Source of the DNA: Liquidambar formosana
Taxonomy: Eukaryota > Streptophyta > Magnoliopsida > Saxifragales > Altingiaceae
NCBI GenBank assembly: GCA_039720395.1
Contig: CM077833.1
Location: 30,105,478 to 30,169,477, forward strand
Reading direction: 5' to 3'
DNA: 64,000 bases
Shown here: piece after piece, positions 49,601-62,455 of the stretch
Numbering within the stretch: the stretch's first letter is position 1
Layout: each line of letters opens with the position of its first letter
The notes under the pieces: generated by a model
Databases searched by the model: none
What the model was told of the DNA's origin: nothing
The model's input: the letters and a program-made list of their open reading frames with translations, nothing else
Made by a program: the position numbers and the translations under genes

Positions 49601-52600
49601 AGATTGAATGGAGGCCTTGGGTTCGAGTCCATTTTATTAATTTTATGTATCTGTGTCTTGAATTTAAGCAGCCGAAGAACATTAATCCACACTAAATTCT
49701 ATTATGTTTGGTAATGGTGCTCCGTAAATGCATTCTATTTTGCATAACATCATTGCTTTAATTTTGTAGAGATAGAGCCGTCTCCTGTTCGCTGTCTTCT
49801 TTCTGACGTCAACAATGTTGCTTGTGGGGCTGAATTTACTGTGTGGTTATCTTCTGTTGAAGGAACTTCTATACTGTAGGGTTTGTGGATTTGATTTATT
49901 CTGCCCTCTTGATTCTTCAGCTGCTGACTTATATGTCTTTGGGGTTCCCAAATTAGCTCGGATAACTTGCTGATTGGCAGACTTTTTTATGGTTTATAGT
50001 ACTGCAGGTCTTCCTCAGTATGGTCAACTTGGACATGGAACGGACAATGAGGTATGTTGGATAAAGAAACTCTCTTAAATTTGGTCTTGTTGAGAAGCCT
50101 CTATATGAATTGTATGTGTATGTGTTTATTGAATTTATATATTAGTGGGAAAATGTTCTCATGTTCTAATTGTAGTAGAAGTTGCAGAACACCCGTCAAG
50201 TGATTAGTTCTATATTTGGTTTGATGCGTAGAAGTGTCCTATATTTGTTCTATATTTCTATAAAGCATTATTGCTATGTAGAAGAATGGTAGTAACTTGG
50301 GTGGATTGAACTTGACGAGAATGTGCAAGAATGAATTTTTTTTTTTTATTCCCACGCTGACCAAAGGTTACATGGGCCTGGATGGAGGTTTTGGGCTACC
50401 AATTCAGCCAGAGCCTGTCCAAATGTTTTCTTTCCAAGTTGACCCCAGGTTATGTGGGCCCGTGTTGAGGTTTTGGGCTACAATTCAGCCGGAACCCGCC
50501 CGAATATTGACATAAATATACTGCTCATATATTCATATTTATAGTTGTAAGATGTGATGGTTATACTTTATGAATTGTAATGAGAAGTTTTTTCAAGTCC
50601 CATCTCATATCTTTTCTATAAGATCAATGCAATTCATCATGAAAATTTTTCTGAGAACCACTAATCAAATGACATGGTTTAGCAGATTTCCTTTCCTTTC
50701 AGATCCCAAAAGGCCATTACTTTTCTCATAGTAACAAAAATGCCACGACCAGATCAGTTTTTGCGGTGGTTCTCAAAAAAATTGATTAAGTGGTTTTCCA
50801 TTCTTTTACTCTGTTAGGTATGTCTTATCAATTGAGACTGTCTTAGACGCATAAAGAAAGACTGAGTACACAAGATTTGCAATTGTAATCATTATAGTGT
50901 CACCCGAAAAACCTTTCCTAATGGAAGCTTTGTTTGAATACTTTGAATTAGGCTAGGCTACAAGCAGCAGCCTATCTGATGCTTAGCATTAGGTTTTGGG
51001 TTGGCCTTCAAGACAGTACAAGTTGACCTTAGTTGCCCAAGTTATGTCCCCAAGCTATATCTCTTGGTAAGAGTGACACCCCACCTCCACAACCTGTACA
51101 CCCCCACACCCACCCACCCTAGGGAGCACACCCACACAAAAAAAGAATTGCTTTTGGTATGGATTTTGACATAATATTGGATGCACTTGCAGTACAATAC
51201 TAAGGATAGCTCTGTCAGGCTTGCTTATGAAGCCCAACCGCGCCCTAAAGCAATAGCTTCTCTTGCTGGGGAAACTATTGTCAAAGTTGCATGTGGAACA
51301 AACCATACAGGTTGTGCAACTCTTTCTTTCTCTCTCTTGAACATACTTTTCATTGTTATTAATTTCATTTTGCTTCTTCCCCCCCCCCCCCCCCCCCCCT
51401 TCCCTTCTATCTTTTTGATTTTGTTTTGGGCATCCAGTGGCGGTGGATTCAAATGGCTTTGTTTACACGTAAGTATCCCCTCCGCTGATAGGGTATGGTG
51501 TAGTTTTTTCCTTCTTTTTCCCTGTGGATTTATTTGTATTCTCCAGTTGATAATTTTCTTGGTGTGAACACGTTTAGGTGGGGTTTTGGCGGCTATGGGA
51601 GGTTAGTGCTCACTATATCTCGCTGGTCACTCTGGTGCATGCTATTGTGGACTATCGAAGCATTTTAGATTTTGGATGGATGTTTGAAATTTGAGTTCCT
51701 TTCATTATGCCTAGTTTCTTCCTTCTTTTGGTTGTCATACATGTAACTCCTTGAGTGCTGATCTATAGGCTTGGACATAGAGAGCAGAAGGATGAGTGGG
51801 CCCCTCGCCGTGTTGAAGTCTTTCAGAGACATAATGTTTTACCTCCAGATGCCATAATTTCTGCTGGTTCTGTTAACTCTGCATGTACTGCTGGTATGAT
51901 TTGTTGCATGTTTATGCGTTCCACTAAACTTATTGGATATATATATGTGTATGTGTGTATGTATGTATATAATTCCCATCTATATATATTACCTTTTTTC
52001 TTTCAGCTTCCTTCTGGTTATCATTTGTCTGCTTTGAGGTGATATCATTTGTGATGATTGGCTATCTAAGCCTAGACTGCCTAGACGATATAAAAAGGAT
52101 ACAAGAACCTTCATAACCATATGACTCCTGCACAGCTGCACTTGATTGAATTTTTCAAACTATCTTGCCATATATAATACACTGATTGCAAGTACGCAAC
52201 ACACACCCTTTTGGTTTTGGTTTTCATATTCAGTTTCCCATCTTGGCACAGCTCTCAGTTATGCCATGTCATCCCACCCTCTGTTTTTTGGTAGTAGTTA
52301 TCCTGTCTCACCTCTACAAAAAGCACACTGTCGAAGAAGTTTTGTTAAGATTTATATCTTGAAGCTTGCCTTTGAACAATACCTCTAAGGCTTAGTTCAA
52401 GATCAACAGTGAGGTGCACATAAAGTGCAGGCTTGAGGCTTCCTCCTGCTTGAGGCTCATACATGTTTGAGGTGTATGCATCTCTTCTACTTGGATTTTA
52501 CTTACAAAACTACTGGTAGAAATGTAGAATTTTTTCTTCCTTATTCTTTTCCCACTTGAGACAAATAACTTCTTCACCCTTTGTAACTTCTTATTTTTTT

Positions 52601-53990
52601 TGATAACGAGGAAGCCCTGTGGGCAAACCCCGGGCCCTTCACCCTTTGTAACTTGTTAGGAATTGTATCACTATTGCCAGTTTTAGAATAATTCCCCATA
52701 TGTTTTAAGGGATTTGTAGTCACTAACAGAAAGATTTCATGACTTTGTTGTCACTTTTCCTTGTCCTTATGATAAATTTTTTTTGCCCTTTTTATTTTTT
52801 AAAGATGATGGTTCATCAATTTCTATGTTGTGCACTTGTGCTTTACATAATTATATTTCTTTTCTTTTAGAGTTACTTGCAACACCTCTCCTCATGCCAT
52901 TTTCTTTAAAACCACCATTAGAAGGATTTTCAGCGATTTTTTTACAGGAAATACCCAATGAAAATAAATGCCATTTCTTTTTTTGTAATTTCTATAGAAT
53001 CAATCATAAACACATTCATAAATTGATGAACACTTTATGAAGGAGCATACCTCTGTACTCTTTCAGATTAACTGATTTCTGATCTTCTGTTAATTAAAAT
53101 CACAGTAAGGACATAGCCACAGAAATTTTCTTCCGTGTGGATCCCCCTTTTGTGTGCGTGTGTCCCTGAAGAGCACATCATGCTTTTACAAATTGGTATT
53201 ATGTTACAAATTAGTATTAAAGTTTCTTTGTTTTACAGCTGGAGGGCAGTTGTATATGTGGGGAAAAATAAAGAATACGGGTGATGACTGGATGTATCCC
53301 AAACCTCTTATGGATTTAAGGTTTTCCTCTCTGCTATGATTATGTTTCCTTTGCCCTAGTGGTGTTTATTGTTTTCTTAAGCATCTATGGTAGAGTGTAC
53401 TCTATGTTTCGATCTCTCAGATTTTAATTTTTTCTTGTTTCATTATGTTTTCTAGAGTATTTGATGTCTAATTTATGTTTTATGCTTGTTCATGTTCATA
53501 TAATTTCTCTTGCAGTTTGTGCCTTTGACTAGCCGTTTGTGCCTGTGTGCCTGTTCTTCCATATTGGTTTGTTAGATCGTGCTTTATTTTTTTCAGTCTT
53601 GCATGGATAATGTTCTTTGCTTTGGTTAGCTGACGTCCTTTAATGCTTTCTGACCGTTTGGGAAAAGGTGTAAATAACCTACCTTTTTGACGAATGATGA
53701 GAGAAGAATATTTTCAATATACATATTTCAAGAGAGAAAAGGAGAGCCCCTATCTTTAATGTATTCTAACCGCTTGGGAAATGTGAACAAAAATAAAAAT
53801 AAAAAAATAGAGGGGTGATAACTGAGGTGGAGCCTCTGATGTGGGTTCTAATGGAGTACTTCATGCAGAGAAGATGATAGAGGAGCAAGAAGAAACTGGT
53901 GCCGTTTAAAGTATCTTTGAGAGCAAGGAGTTTCCACCATAACAGGATGAGTGCATATATAATAATATAGAGCGGAATTATATACACAGG

Positions 53991-54053
<63 letters not shown>

Positions 54054-55683
54054 TACAAATGGACATGTCAATGGAGAAGGGAGAAAATTTAGTCCTCCAT
54101 TGTCAATTGCTTGATGGCTCTTTTTGACAAGGGTTTGAGCAGAGACAAAGCCAGAAGCTTTTCCTTTGCGGGTGTGGGGGGTTTTGGAAATTGTTGAAAT
54201 CTCAAATAATGTATAGAAAAAGATAGGAATTTTTAGTCCATTTTTTTTTTCCATATTAAAAGTAATTGTGAGTGAGAAAGAAGACTCTGAGTAGCTTTAT
54301 AACATGAATTTCATAGGTTAACATAATATATATATATAATGGGGGAACCATCCCATAGCAAACCCTTTGGACCACCTATGGAACCTAAACCCTCGGGGAG
54401 ACTAGCGTAGCAACCCTCTGCCACTTGCCCCCCTCTTAAATCTTGGGTTGTCCTAGCGGGAATCGAACCGGTGCCATTTAGAAAAAGTATTCGCCCAACC
54501 CAATGATTCTAGGTGGCTAGGGGTAACGGGTCAGCAATGCCAGGCCTAGAGCCACTGCATCTTGACACTAATATCATGCGAAATGTGGCTTGTCACATAG
54601 CATCTTGGAAATGAAATCTCTTTGTATCATGGAACCGGGCCATTACTGCCCAGACGGGTTGAGCCTTGCCATTAACTCAAAAGGATTAAAAGCACATCAG
54701 GTGTAAGACTTCTTATAGCCTCAGTTCTAATGATCTACACCTGTGCTGCCGCCCCCTTCCCCCCAAAAAAAAATCCGGCCCCCCAATCCCCGGGGAGGGG
54801 GTTTACATTTTATGATAGCTTAAAAGTAGTGGAATCCTGATCAGTTTTTTCATTGTGTAGTTGTGATGCTGTTGAAGAGATTGCTTTTTGCATCTGCTCT
54901 TTGTAGTCTTTGAATTACCAAATTATAACTAGGGACATGATGACATGCAATCGGATTTTGAACTCACTTTGCCACGATTTCTCTGGAGTCATCTAGATAT
55001 GCCTACCAGATTCAGAGTTTCTTACAGTATTGTACCCTTGTTGCAAATTGCTTTTACTGGCACATAGTATGATATTGTGTTACTAAAAATGTCATGAATA
55101 TAATGTGGACTGGGCTTTGTTGTCCTCATCAGTACAATATTTCTATGTAGCACCTCATTTGATAGAAACTGCAATCCCTGCTTGTGGTAATCCTCTCTGC
55201 TCCAAATGCAATTCTGATTAGCTTTGTTGTATCGCAATCTTTTGTTTCTTTCTAGTCGTGTTTCATTAGTTATGATCATTTGCTTTCAGCTGGCTCAAGT
55301 GCCAGTGTTAAGAAAAGTATGCTTCACGTTTCTGAGTTTTGGTAAACTTTTATAGCACAATTAACTAGACTTCTCATGTTTGTGCTATTTACAGTGGTTG
55401 GAATCTACGTTGCATGGATTCAGGATTTATGCACCATTTTGTTGGTGCTGATTCCTCCTGCATAAGTTGGGGCCATGCTCAGTATGGCGAGCTTGGATAT
55501 GGCCCCGATGGGCAGAAGTATGTGTTTTCACTTTATTTTTTTATCTTTCTTTCGCAGTTTTTTTTTAAAAAAAAAAAATAATTTTTTGTCTTTGTTTCTG
55601 CTACTTAGGTCTTCTTCTGTTCCCAAAAAGGTGGATATCCTTGAGGGCATGCATGTCATCAGGTTGGTGTTCTTTTCTCTCTC

Positions 55684-55714
<31 letters not shown>

Positions 55715-57153
55715 GTAAAATATTTTTCACACTCGAAGTACTTTATGTGTCAAATATACTCAATGAACATAATGATGGATTCTCTCCCCATGCAGTGTTG
55801 CATGTGGTCTTGGCCATTCCTTGGTGGTTGTTGATAGAACAAATGTAGGTGACCGACTGGATCAGGTAATTCTTTTGAGATCACATATACAATGTTTGTG
55901 GTGTGGGAAGTTGAATGCTTTCCTCATTGTATATGGTATAATCTCTGGTTTATATTCTATATGGTTCAACCCCAATGGGTAGCTCAGTTGGTAAGAAACC
56001 CCTTAGGAATTGGAGATCTTGAGTTCGACTCTTGCTAACCCCTCAAGGTCACCCACACTAGGTTCCATGGTACTCATGGGTCTTGGGTTAATGGGTCCAT
56101 GTGGGTCGTGGGGTCTTTCATGGGCCCAGGGTTCACCCATAAGTGTTCCTTGTATCAACTGAGAAAAAAAAAAGAAAAAAATCTATGGTTTAATAATAGT
56201 AAAGGGGTAGTTTCACACTTTTATAATTCAAGAAAAATGACTCCTATAATTGGAGACTTGAAATGAACCATGATGCAATATAACACGAAGGTTTCACGAG
56301 TTATAAGTTCTGGAGTACGAAATTTCCAGGTGCGTATACCAGCTTACAGGATTTAGTGTTTTGGAAGTAAACAATCTCATATGGGTACTCCAATAATCTT
56401 TTATTCTGTGGGCTGAAGAATCAGACCCCTGGTTTGGCTTTTTGCATTTATGTTTTCTCCTTGATTGAATAGGGATCTTCTTAATCTTCTCCATAGGATT
56501 CCCATTTCTTTATCAAGAATCTTTGTCATTCGACATTTTTGTTTGTGTCAGCTGTGACTTGAGTCCATTTCTGTTAATGATATGTGTAGAGCAGTCTCTA
56601 ACTTTCTAATTTTTTGGCAGCTTGATATTTATGATGGCAAAGCTTCTGGTGAAGGTATGTTGATGTTTAAAAGTTACAGTGTCAAAGTTCTCTAGAATCA
56701 TTGAAGTGTTCAACAAAGTTCCAATGGAGTGGTGGAATTGTGGAAGTTTTACCTTGCAATTGATCTTGAATTACTTTTGGTGCAGGAAGTGAGGAACCTG
56801 GGAAAAAAAGTCCAGTTGCTAAGAAAACTGTGAAAAAGGGTGTTACTAAAGCTTCTGAGAACTCTAAGAAGAGGAAGAAGTCAGAAGATTTGTCGGATTC
56901 AGAAGATGAAGAGAATAGTAGTGACGATGAAAGTGATGAAAGTGAAGATCAGGTCAATGGGCAGACAGAACAGAAGGGGCAACGGGGCGGAAAGAGTTCT
57001 GGTAGAGGTCGGGGCAAGGGTGCTAAAAATACTGCAACAGAGAAAAAAAGCACTGGGCGTGGGCGTGGCCGCCCTCCTGGGGAGAAGAAAAGCTCACAGC
57101 CTGCTGAAGGGAAGGGGAAAACTGGTAAAAGGGGAAGGCCCAGAAAGCGATAA
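46655..57153 (+). CDS. RCC2-like RCC1-repeat protein with C-terminal AT-hooks, 16 exons
   Basis: Exons: 46655-46847, 47219-47280, 47375-47442, 48696-48817, 49770-49875, 50000-50051, 51193-51310, 51438-51468, 51578-51601, 51769-51893, 53239-53320, 55395-55517, 55609-55662, 55796-55865, 56621-56654 and 56786-57153. The frame is continuous for 543 aa. RCC1-type repeats form a seven-bladed propeller; visible repeat motifs are YTWGRNEKGQLGHGD, FGWNKHGQLGSG, YGQLGHGTDNE, WGFGGYGRLGH and ISWGHAQYGELG. The tail has an acidic stretch (SDSEDEENSSDDESDES) and then basic AT-hook-like GRGRGRP and KRGRPRK. Animal RCC2 acts at chromosomes and on small GTPases; the plant role is not established. Intron 2 starts with GC instead of GT. 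Exons 8 (31 nt) and 9 (24 nt) are micro-exons. Several introns carry SINEs and repeats. Confidence 0.94.
49165..49294 (+). mobile_element. Short tRNA-derived SINE (130 bp) in an RCC2-like intron
   Basis: AGCTTTTTCC flanks it (49155-49164 and 49295-49304). It has an A-box-like TAGCCTTGTGGCAC, a B-box-like GGTTCTAGGTTTGATTAG, and an A-rich tail after CTTACCCATGTTACC. Confidence 0.75.
50356..50505. repeat. Imperfect tandem repeat, about 82 bp x 2
   Basis: Both units carry GAGGTTTTGGGCTAC and AATTCAGCC, with GGTTA(C/T)(A/G)TGGGCC before them. They lie inside the intron after exon 6. Confidence 0.75.
51380..51398 (+). repeat. Poly-C run in the 127-bp intron before exon 8
   Basis: About 19 consecutive C residues lie in the polypyrimidine region upstream of the exon 8 acceptor (51437). 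The length is likely unstable or imprecise. Confidence 0.8.
52572..52654 (-). mobile_element. 5'-truncated SINE remnant with 18-bp target-site duplication
   Basis: CTTCACCCTTTGTAACTT occurs at 52572-52589 and 52637-52654. The 47-bp insert, read on the minus strand, ends CCTCGTTATC followed by A8, a 3' end similar to the GCTTATC-A(n) micro-insert at 3867. Confidence 0.75.
53995..54050 (+). repeat. (GA)28 microsatellite in an RCC2-like intron
   Basis: 56 bases of uninterrupted GA, the longest GAGA tract in the window. Confidence 0.95.
54340..54560 (-). repeat. Possible tRNA-related element
   Basis: The minus strand contains CCGGTTCGATTCCCGC, a good pol III B-box, inside GC-rich DNA unlike the surrounding intron. 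I could not define an A-box or ends, so the class is uncertain. Confidence 0.35.
55969..56178 (+). mobile_element. tRNA-derived SINE, about 210 bp
   Basis: The A box TAGCTCAGTTGG (55980-55991) and B box GAGTTCGACTC (56021-56031) are tRNA-like and about 30 bp apart. The 3' end is A-rich (about 56162-56178). The flanks (CTATATGGTT and CTATGGTT) give only a ragged target-site duplication. Confidence 0.75.
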
Positions 57154-58637
57154 GTGACATAACCCTGGTTCACATTGGAAATTTTGTTCTCTCCATGAAG
57201 AGAAGTGTACTTTTTTAATCTATTGGCTGCTGCTTCATCAGTATTTTTATATTTTTCTCAGTGGTAATTTTTATAGAATTTCAGTCTTCCTGAATCTGTC
57301 GTGCTTAACTTTAACACACACTCCTGGAGGGCTGGGGAAATTGAGTATATGTTTAACTGGCAAGCATTGTACCCAATTTTCAATCTTAAAGGGAATTTTT
57401 CTCATTCTCATTCTGTCTCTGTTATTGAATTTATTCAGTGGACTTCCTGTAGCAAATATCTTCCTCCCTCCACCTCCCATTTTTCTTTGATTCTTATTAT
57501 TTCAATTAGAAAGATTTACATATCCTTGCTAGGTAGCTGCCTCATCTGCATCCTGGGTCAATAATGACACTTCAATTTAAGGTGGACCAGCTGATTTGCT
57601 GGCTGTTGTCCGAGTGTTGGGTTTTGGCCAACCACCCATCGGGCTATCCATTGTACCATTTTCAGGCTGTTTTGTAGAACTTGGGGATAGGCTTCTGGAG
57701 AACCATACAGGATAAAATCTTGTTCACATGGCTTCGCAATTGAAATTAAAATCCGGAAGTATAAATGGTCCCAAGTCCCAACATAAGAAATCGACAGTGA
57801 CCAAAAGCTACCTTGATCGGGAGGTTTTTGAATAATCTCATCTTATTTCACATTGGACGGTTGAGCAAATGTGGGGTCCCAATTCTTTTTGATGTTATTA
57901 CAACTGCATTTTAGGGTAGTATGAATTGAGTAAATCTTGCAGTACACGTTCGAGTAAGGTCTCTATTGTGCAGGAGGGACCACCAATCACTCATTTTTGC
58001 TTTTAAAGTCAAGCAGGGGAAAGCTGTAAGCTGGCATCAGTTGCTCTCAATATGTTGGTGACCTCACTCCCAACAAGCTAGCTGGAATTGTTAAAAGTTA
58101 GACCGTCCTGAGCAGCCAAACAGGCCCCATCTTCTATAATCATACCACCTTGTTCCTGGATAAGAACAGACATTTGTGGAACTGTCTTAAGGAGTCTTGA
58201 GAGGGATGGTGGAACTTGAAAGGTGAGTCACAGCCACTAGGGTCACAACTTTAGGCCCAGACTGGATGAACTGCTTGGTGTAATACCAGGGAACTGGAGA
58301 AAATGAAGATAGAAGTTCAGTCAAAAACCATCAGCCCTTCGGCCTAATGGTACTTAGGTGTGGTTAGGGTCTAGCTAGAGTATAGTGTTTAAGGGTCAAA
58401 TCTTGTCCATATATACCCACACATAATATTGAGACATCCGGATTTTGTAGAATCCATTAACGTTCTCAGAATCGTGTAAAACAAAATGTCCCTTCAGGCT
58501 TCAGCCATATAAATATTTATTTATTTATTATTTATTTCATACCTTTTGTTTGATTAATCGTATAGACTATTAAAATCATTGTGCATTCCACAACCGTCGA
58601 TGCCCAATATAATCCGGAACAGTGATAGATCCCTAAG

Positions 58638-59054
58638 GCTATGTATGGATTGAGAGAAATGGAGAGGAGAAGAGAAAAGAAAATGATTTTCTCCTAATTT
58701 CCTTGTTTGGATTGTTAATTTAGGAGAGAAGAGAAAGAAAATAGGGAGAAATGAAGAGAAAATGGACCCATTTACCTTTCTTTCCAAATTGGAGAGATTT
58801 GGAGAGAAATGGAGAGAATAATAATAAGTTAGTAATAAAATGACAAATATATCGTTACATAACTTTTGTTTAACATATAAAAAAGGATAATAATGTAATT
58901 GTGATTACTTTCTCTTATTTTCTCTTCATTAACCAAACATGATGGGGAAAAAGTTACTTTCTCTTCTCTTCTCTTTTCTTCTCTTCTCTTCCCTTCTCTT
59001 TTTTTCTCTTCTCTTCTCTTCCCTTCTCTCCATTTCTCTAAATCCATACACAGC
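58638..59054. mobile_element. Foldback MITE, 417 bp
   Basis: The left end GCTATGTATGGATT...AGAAATGGAGAG mirrors the right end CTCTCCATTTCTCTAAATCC...ATACACAGC. CTAAG flanks it on both sides (58633-58637 and 59055-59059). The arms are rich in GAGAAG/CTTCTC. Confidence 0.65.
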
Positions 59055-59166
59055 CTAAGAGGGAATAAGAAATTAAACCTGGTTACCTTTTACTTCGTGA
59101 TGGATAAGTCCTAAAAATCACTAATGTACCCATATGTTAGAATTAGGTATTAAAGTTTAAGTATCC

Positions 59167-59226
59167 AAAATCCAATAAATCCCTCTATAAAAAAAAAATA
59201 ATAATAATAAAAAAATCCAATAAATC
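59167..59226 (+). mobile_element. Micro-retroposon: 15-bp target-site duplication around a 30-bp A/AAT-rich insert
   Basis: AAAATCCAATAAATC at 59167-59181 and 59212-59226 encloses CCTCTAT, an A run and (AAT)n. Confidence 0.6.
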
Positions 59227-60326
59227 TCGGACCAGTGTATGGCCACCTATGATTTGAGGGACTGCCTACTAGAGAGATAATCAAGTGGGGCATTTATTTC
59301 CTCGTGACCCTGGGCTGATATACTCTTGGCTGGGGTCTTTTATTTCCTCTTTCCAGCTTGGCATTTATACCTTTAGGGCCCTCAGACAATACGACCACAT
59401 TCTTTTCTAAGGTCCTATTGAGGCCACAAGGATGTGAAATAAGATTCCAGAAACAAGCACAACACTATAAACTCTGGTCATTTTTAATGGCGACTGATCA
59501 GAACTCCGGCAATGTGGTCGGAGTCGGGCTAAACCTTTCGAAAATACGTTTCTTTTGTTTTTTTTTTGGGATTTTTTTTTCTCGAAAAATACCTAACCAA
59601 CCGACCGGTGCGTGCATCGCTTCCTTGTCGTTGTAATTTTCTAGGGAGAAATTATGAAAGGAACATTTTTATTATGCTATAATCATTGAGCACCATGCCA
59701 TGTGACACCGGCTCCACCAAATTTTCCCCTATAGATGAGGTCTGATCGGAGGACACTGATGTGTGGTTGTACCTAAAATGCCAGTTGATTGCTGCAAAAA
59801 CCCTCCCACCTAAAAGTGAATAAAAAAAATATGATCTGATTGTGACTTCTTGCTTCTAATTAATGACCTTCCAATTCTAATACGAACTTTGATGTCGAAA
59901 GAGGTGAACATTTTCGTGGAATGAAAAAAAAGGAGGTTCTTTAAGAGGTAGGTGGCATTGGTGTCTTGCATTAATGGGGAAAATGAGGGACATGAAGGTG
60001 ACCGCACAATTTAATGAATTTTGAGTGCACACCTATGCTCCGAGATGCATTTCGGTGCAGGGCAAATCAAGAAATGATCAAATCCACCTTAGAAAAGTTT
60101 GGTTTGATTTGGTTTGGTTTCGCATGCATCTCGATGTAGTTGATGTGCCTTGAATTTTTAAAATAGTATAACATTCATGCATATCTATCATCACATCGTT
60201 CGAATATTAAATTAAGAATAAAAATTAAGAAGAATTGCACTACTTACAGTTTAACACGTGCTATATAAAGTAATTTAGAGGGAATTTATCGAGTGACGGT
60301 CTACACTTGATCATTAATTTTTTGTA

Positions 60327-60329
<3 letters not shown>

Positions 60330-60372
<43 letters not shown>
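60330..60372. repeat. (AT)21 microsatellite
   Basis: 43 bases of alternating AT. Confidence 0.95.
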
Positions 60373-60374
<2 letters not shown>

Positions 60375-61216
60375 TACAAATCAAAACTGTGAAAATTGAA
60401 ATAAAATTTAGAAAATAAACGTGTTTATGACGCAAAGTCCTCTTATGCAGGCAACAAGTACGATAAGCTGATCCAGACTAACCGAACCTTTATCATACCA
60501 TAATTGAGTTGCATTTTCAGCTACACATAGAAGTGGCAACAAGTACGGTTGGGCTGGTTTGGCATGAATGAGGTGCATCATGATTAAGGTTGGGATGAAC
60601 CTGCCAAATTGATGGGTTTTACAAGGCTGCGGGGTGGGCTAACAACATTTGTGCCTTTAGATCATGCAAACCCAACCTCATTCGAGAGTTAGAATTTGCC
60701 AATAATTAGCCACTCTTGCATTTCTTGGTTAGTGCAATAACAATCAAATGTAATACCTTGCTATGATAACTTTTGCAATAACCCTACTTTGATTACAATT
60801 TCCCCTCTCTATTGGTGTCTTTGTACATCATTATCTTTTTGCTTCAAATTTTTTCTAGAAAGACTATTATAAAGTAAGTGTATTGACAAACTCTCCTCGT
60901 ATCTCATGTGATATTGTAAGAAATTTCTTTGACATGTGCTATACAATTGAACAGCAGATTTTTTAAGAGTTTCATACATAAAGTTTTATTAGAAAACATA
61001 ATATAATTTGTTCATGTGTGCTTTTCTCTCATCATAAGGTATTATATTATAATATTCTATCAACTTTGACCTACACTTGTGCACCGAATTTTTTTTTTCA
61101 TTTTTCATGAACTTTTTTACCAATGGCAGTTTTAACATGACATGAGGGGGCTTTTAGGGGGGGGGGGGGAGCCTTATTTGAAGAGGAATGAGTTTACCCT
61201 CAGTAATAACCTTAAT

Positions 61217-61684
61217 GCTATGTTTGGTAGAAATGATGGAAATGTGGAAGGAAAGAAAGATGGGAAGATAGACTTTCTATTCCCAGGGAATGAGACATTT
61301 TTTCATTCCTATGTGTTTGGTTTGATGGATGTAGAATGGAGGGAAAACTAGTTTCCTTCTTTTCTGTGTGTTTAGTATAAAGGAAATAATGAAATAATAA
61401 TACTAATTTTATTATTTTGCCCTCACATAGGTAGTTGTAATGAATAAATTATTATAGGCATAGGGGTAAATGTATCATTTTAATGAAAAAGTTCCATTTC
61501 CTTCCTCTAATCCCCCCAAAATTGGAGGAATGAGAAAAAGTGATAATAAGGGTTTCCTAATCCTCCCTCCCCTTTCCATCCCTCCTCCTTTCCTCTCTAC
61601 CAAACACACCCAATTACCTTTTTTCCTTCCAATTTTCCTCCTTCCTTTCCCTTTCCTCTCCTTTTCCCCCTACCAAACATGGGC
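61217..61684. mobile_element. Probable foldback MITE
   Basis: The left end GCTATGTTTGGTAG mirrors the right end CTACCAAACATGGGC. The right interior is pyrimidine-rich and the left purine-rich, as expected of inverted arms. No clear target-site duplication. Confidence 0.45.
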
Positions 61685-62316
61685 TAAACATTTTTTCTTT
61701 TTCCCCTTTCTCCAAAGCTGATCGAAATACCTTAATCTAACTCCAAAAAAAAAAGAAACATACTTTTTGTGGGAGGTGTCCCACTAGACAGATTCATGGC
61801 ATCCCACTTGGAGTGACTAAACATGGCATGCCTTGTGCAACGCAGATGGATTATACAGAGATAGTATAATAAGGAACAGGATATACCATGTGCGTGACAT
61901 GTGTCAATGGAGGCATCACGGCACGTGGCAGGATAGGACAAAAGAGGTGTCAAAAAGGTTGTTAATCAGTGGTTAGAACAGCCACACACACAGTTTTGGA
62001 GGGGCCAACGTTTATATTTGTTAAGACTTAAGAGGTAAACTGGACAACCTCCGTCGCCTCCTCTAAGGCACCGTTTTTATCGTCTTTAATTTATTCGTCG
62101 TGGTTGCCTGACCCTCTTCTGCCCTTACCCTCTCACTTCCTCACATGAAAAGCTCCCACACACTCCCCCCGTGGGTCCCAGCCCTCACCATATCTCTTTC
62201 TCATTTCAATTTCTCTGCAACCCTTGTTCAAGTCTCGCGGTAAATCACCCAATGAGAGTGTAGCATACCGAATAGGTTTATATTCACCAAGTGAGCCATC
62301 ACCCAAGTACCATTTT

Positions 62317-62407
62317 CTATTGTTGGTCTTGCACCAAGCTGGCATTACACCAAAGGGTTTGATGGCTTGTGGGTTTAAATTATTTTTCATAAATATTTTA
62401 CTTGGTA

Positions 62408-62440
<33 letters not shown>

Positions 62441-62455
62441 CTATTGTTGGTCTTG
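62317..62455 (+). mobile_element. Retroposon with (AAT)11 tail and 15-bp target-site duplication
   Basis: CTATTGTTGGTCTTG is found at 62317-62331 and 62441-62455. The 109-bp insert ends in (AAT)11 (62408-62440). The body is unrecognised. Confidence 0.7.

Noticed and set aside
49615..49640. GGGTTCGAGTCC as a tRNA T-arm
   Set aside because: No matching acceptor stem, D-arm or A box nearby; probably SINE debris or chance.
53766..54254. 162-codon minus-strand frame in an RCC2-like intron
   Set aside because: Mostly a Leu-Ser run from the (GA)28 tract.
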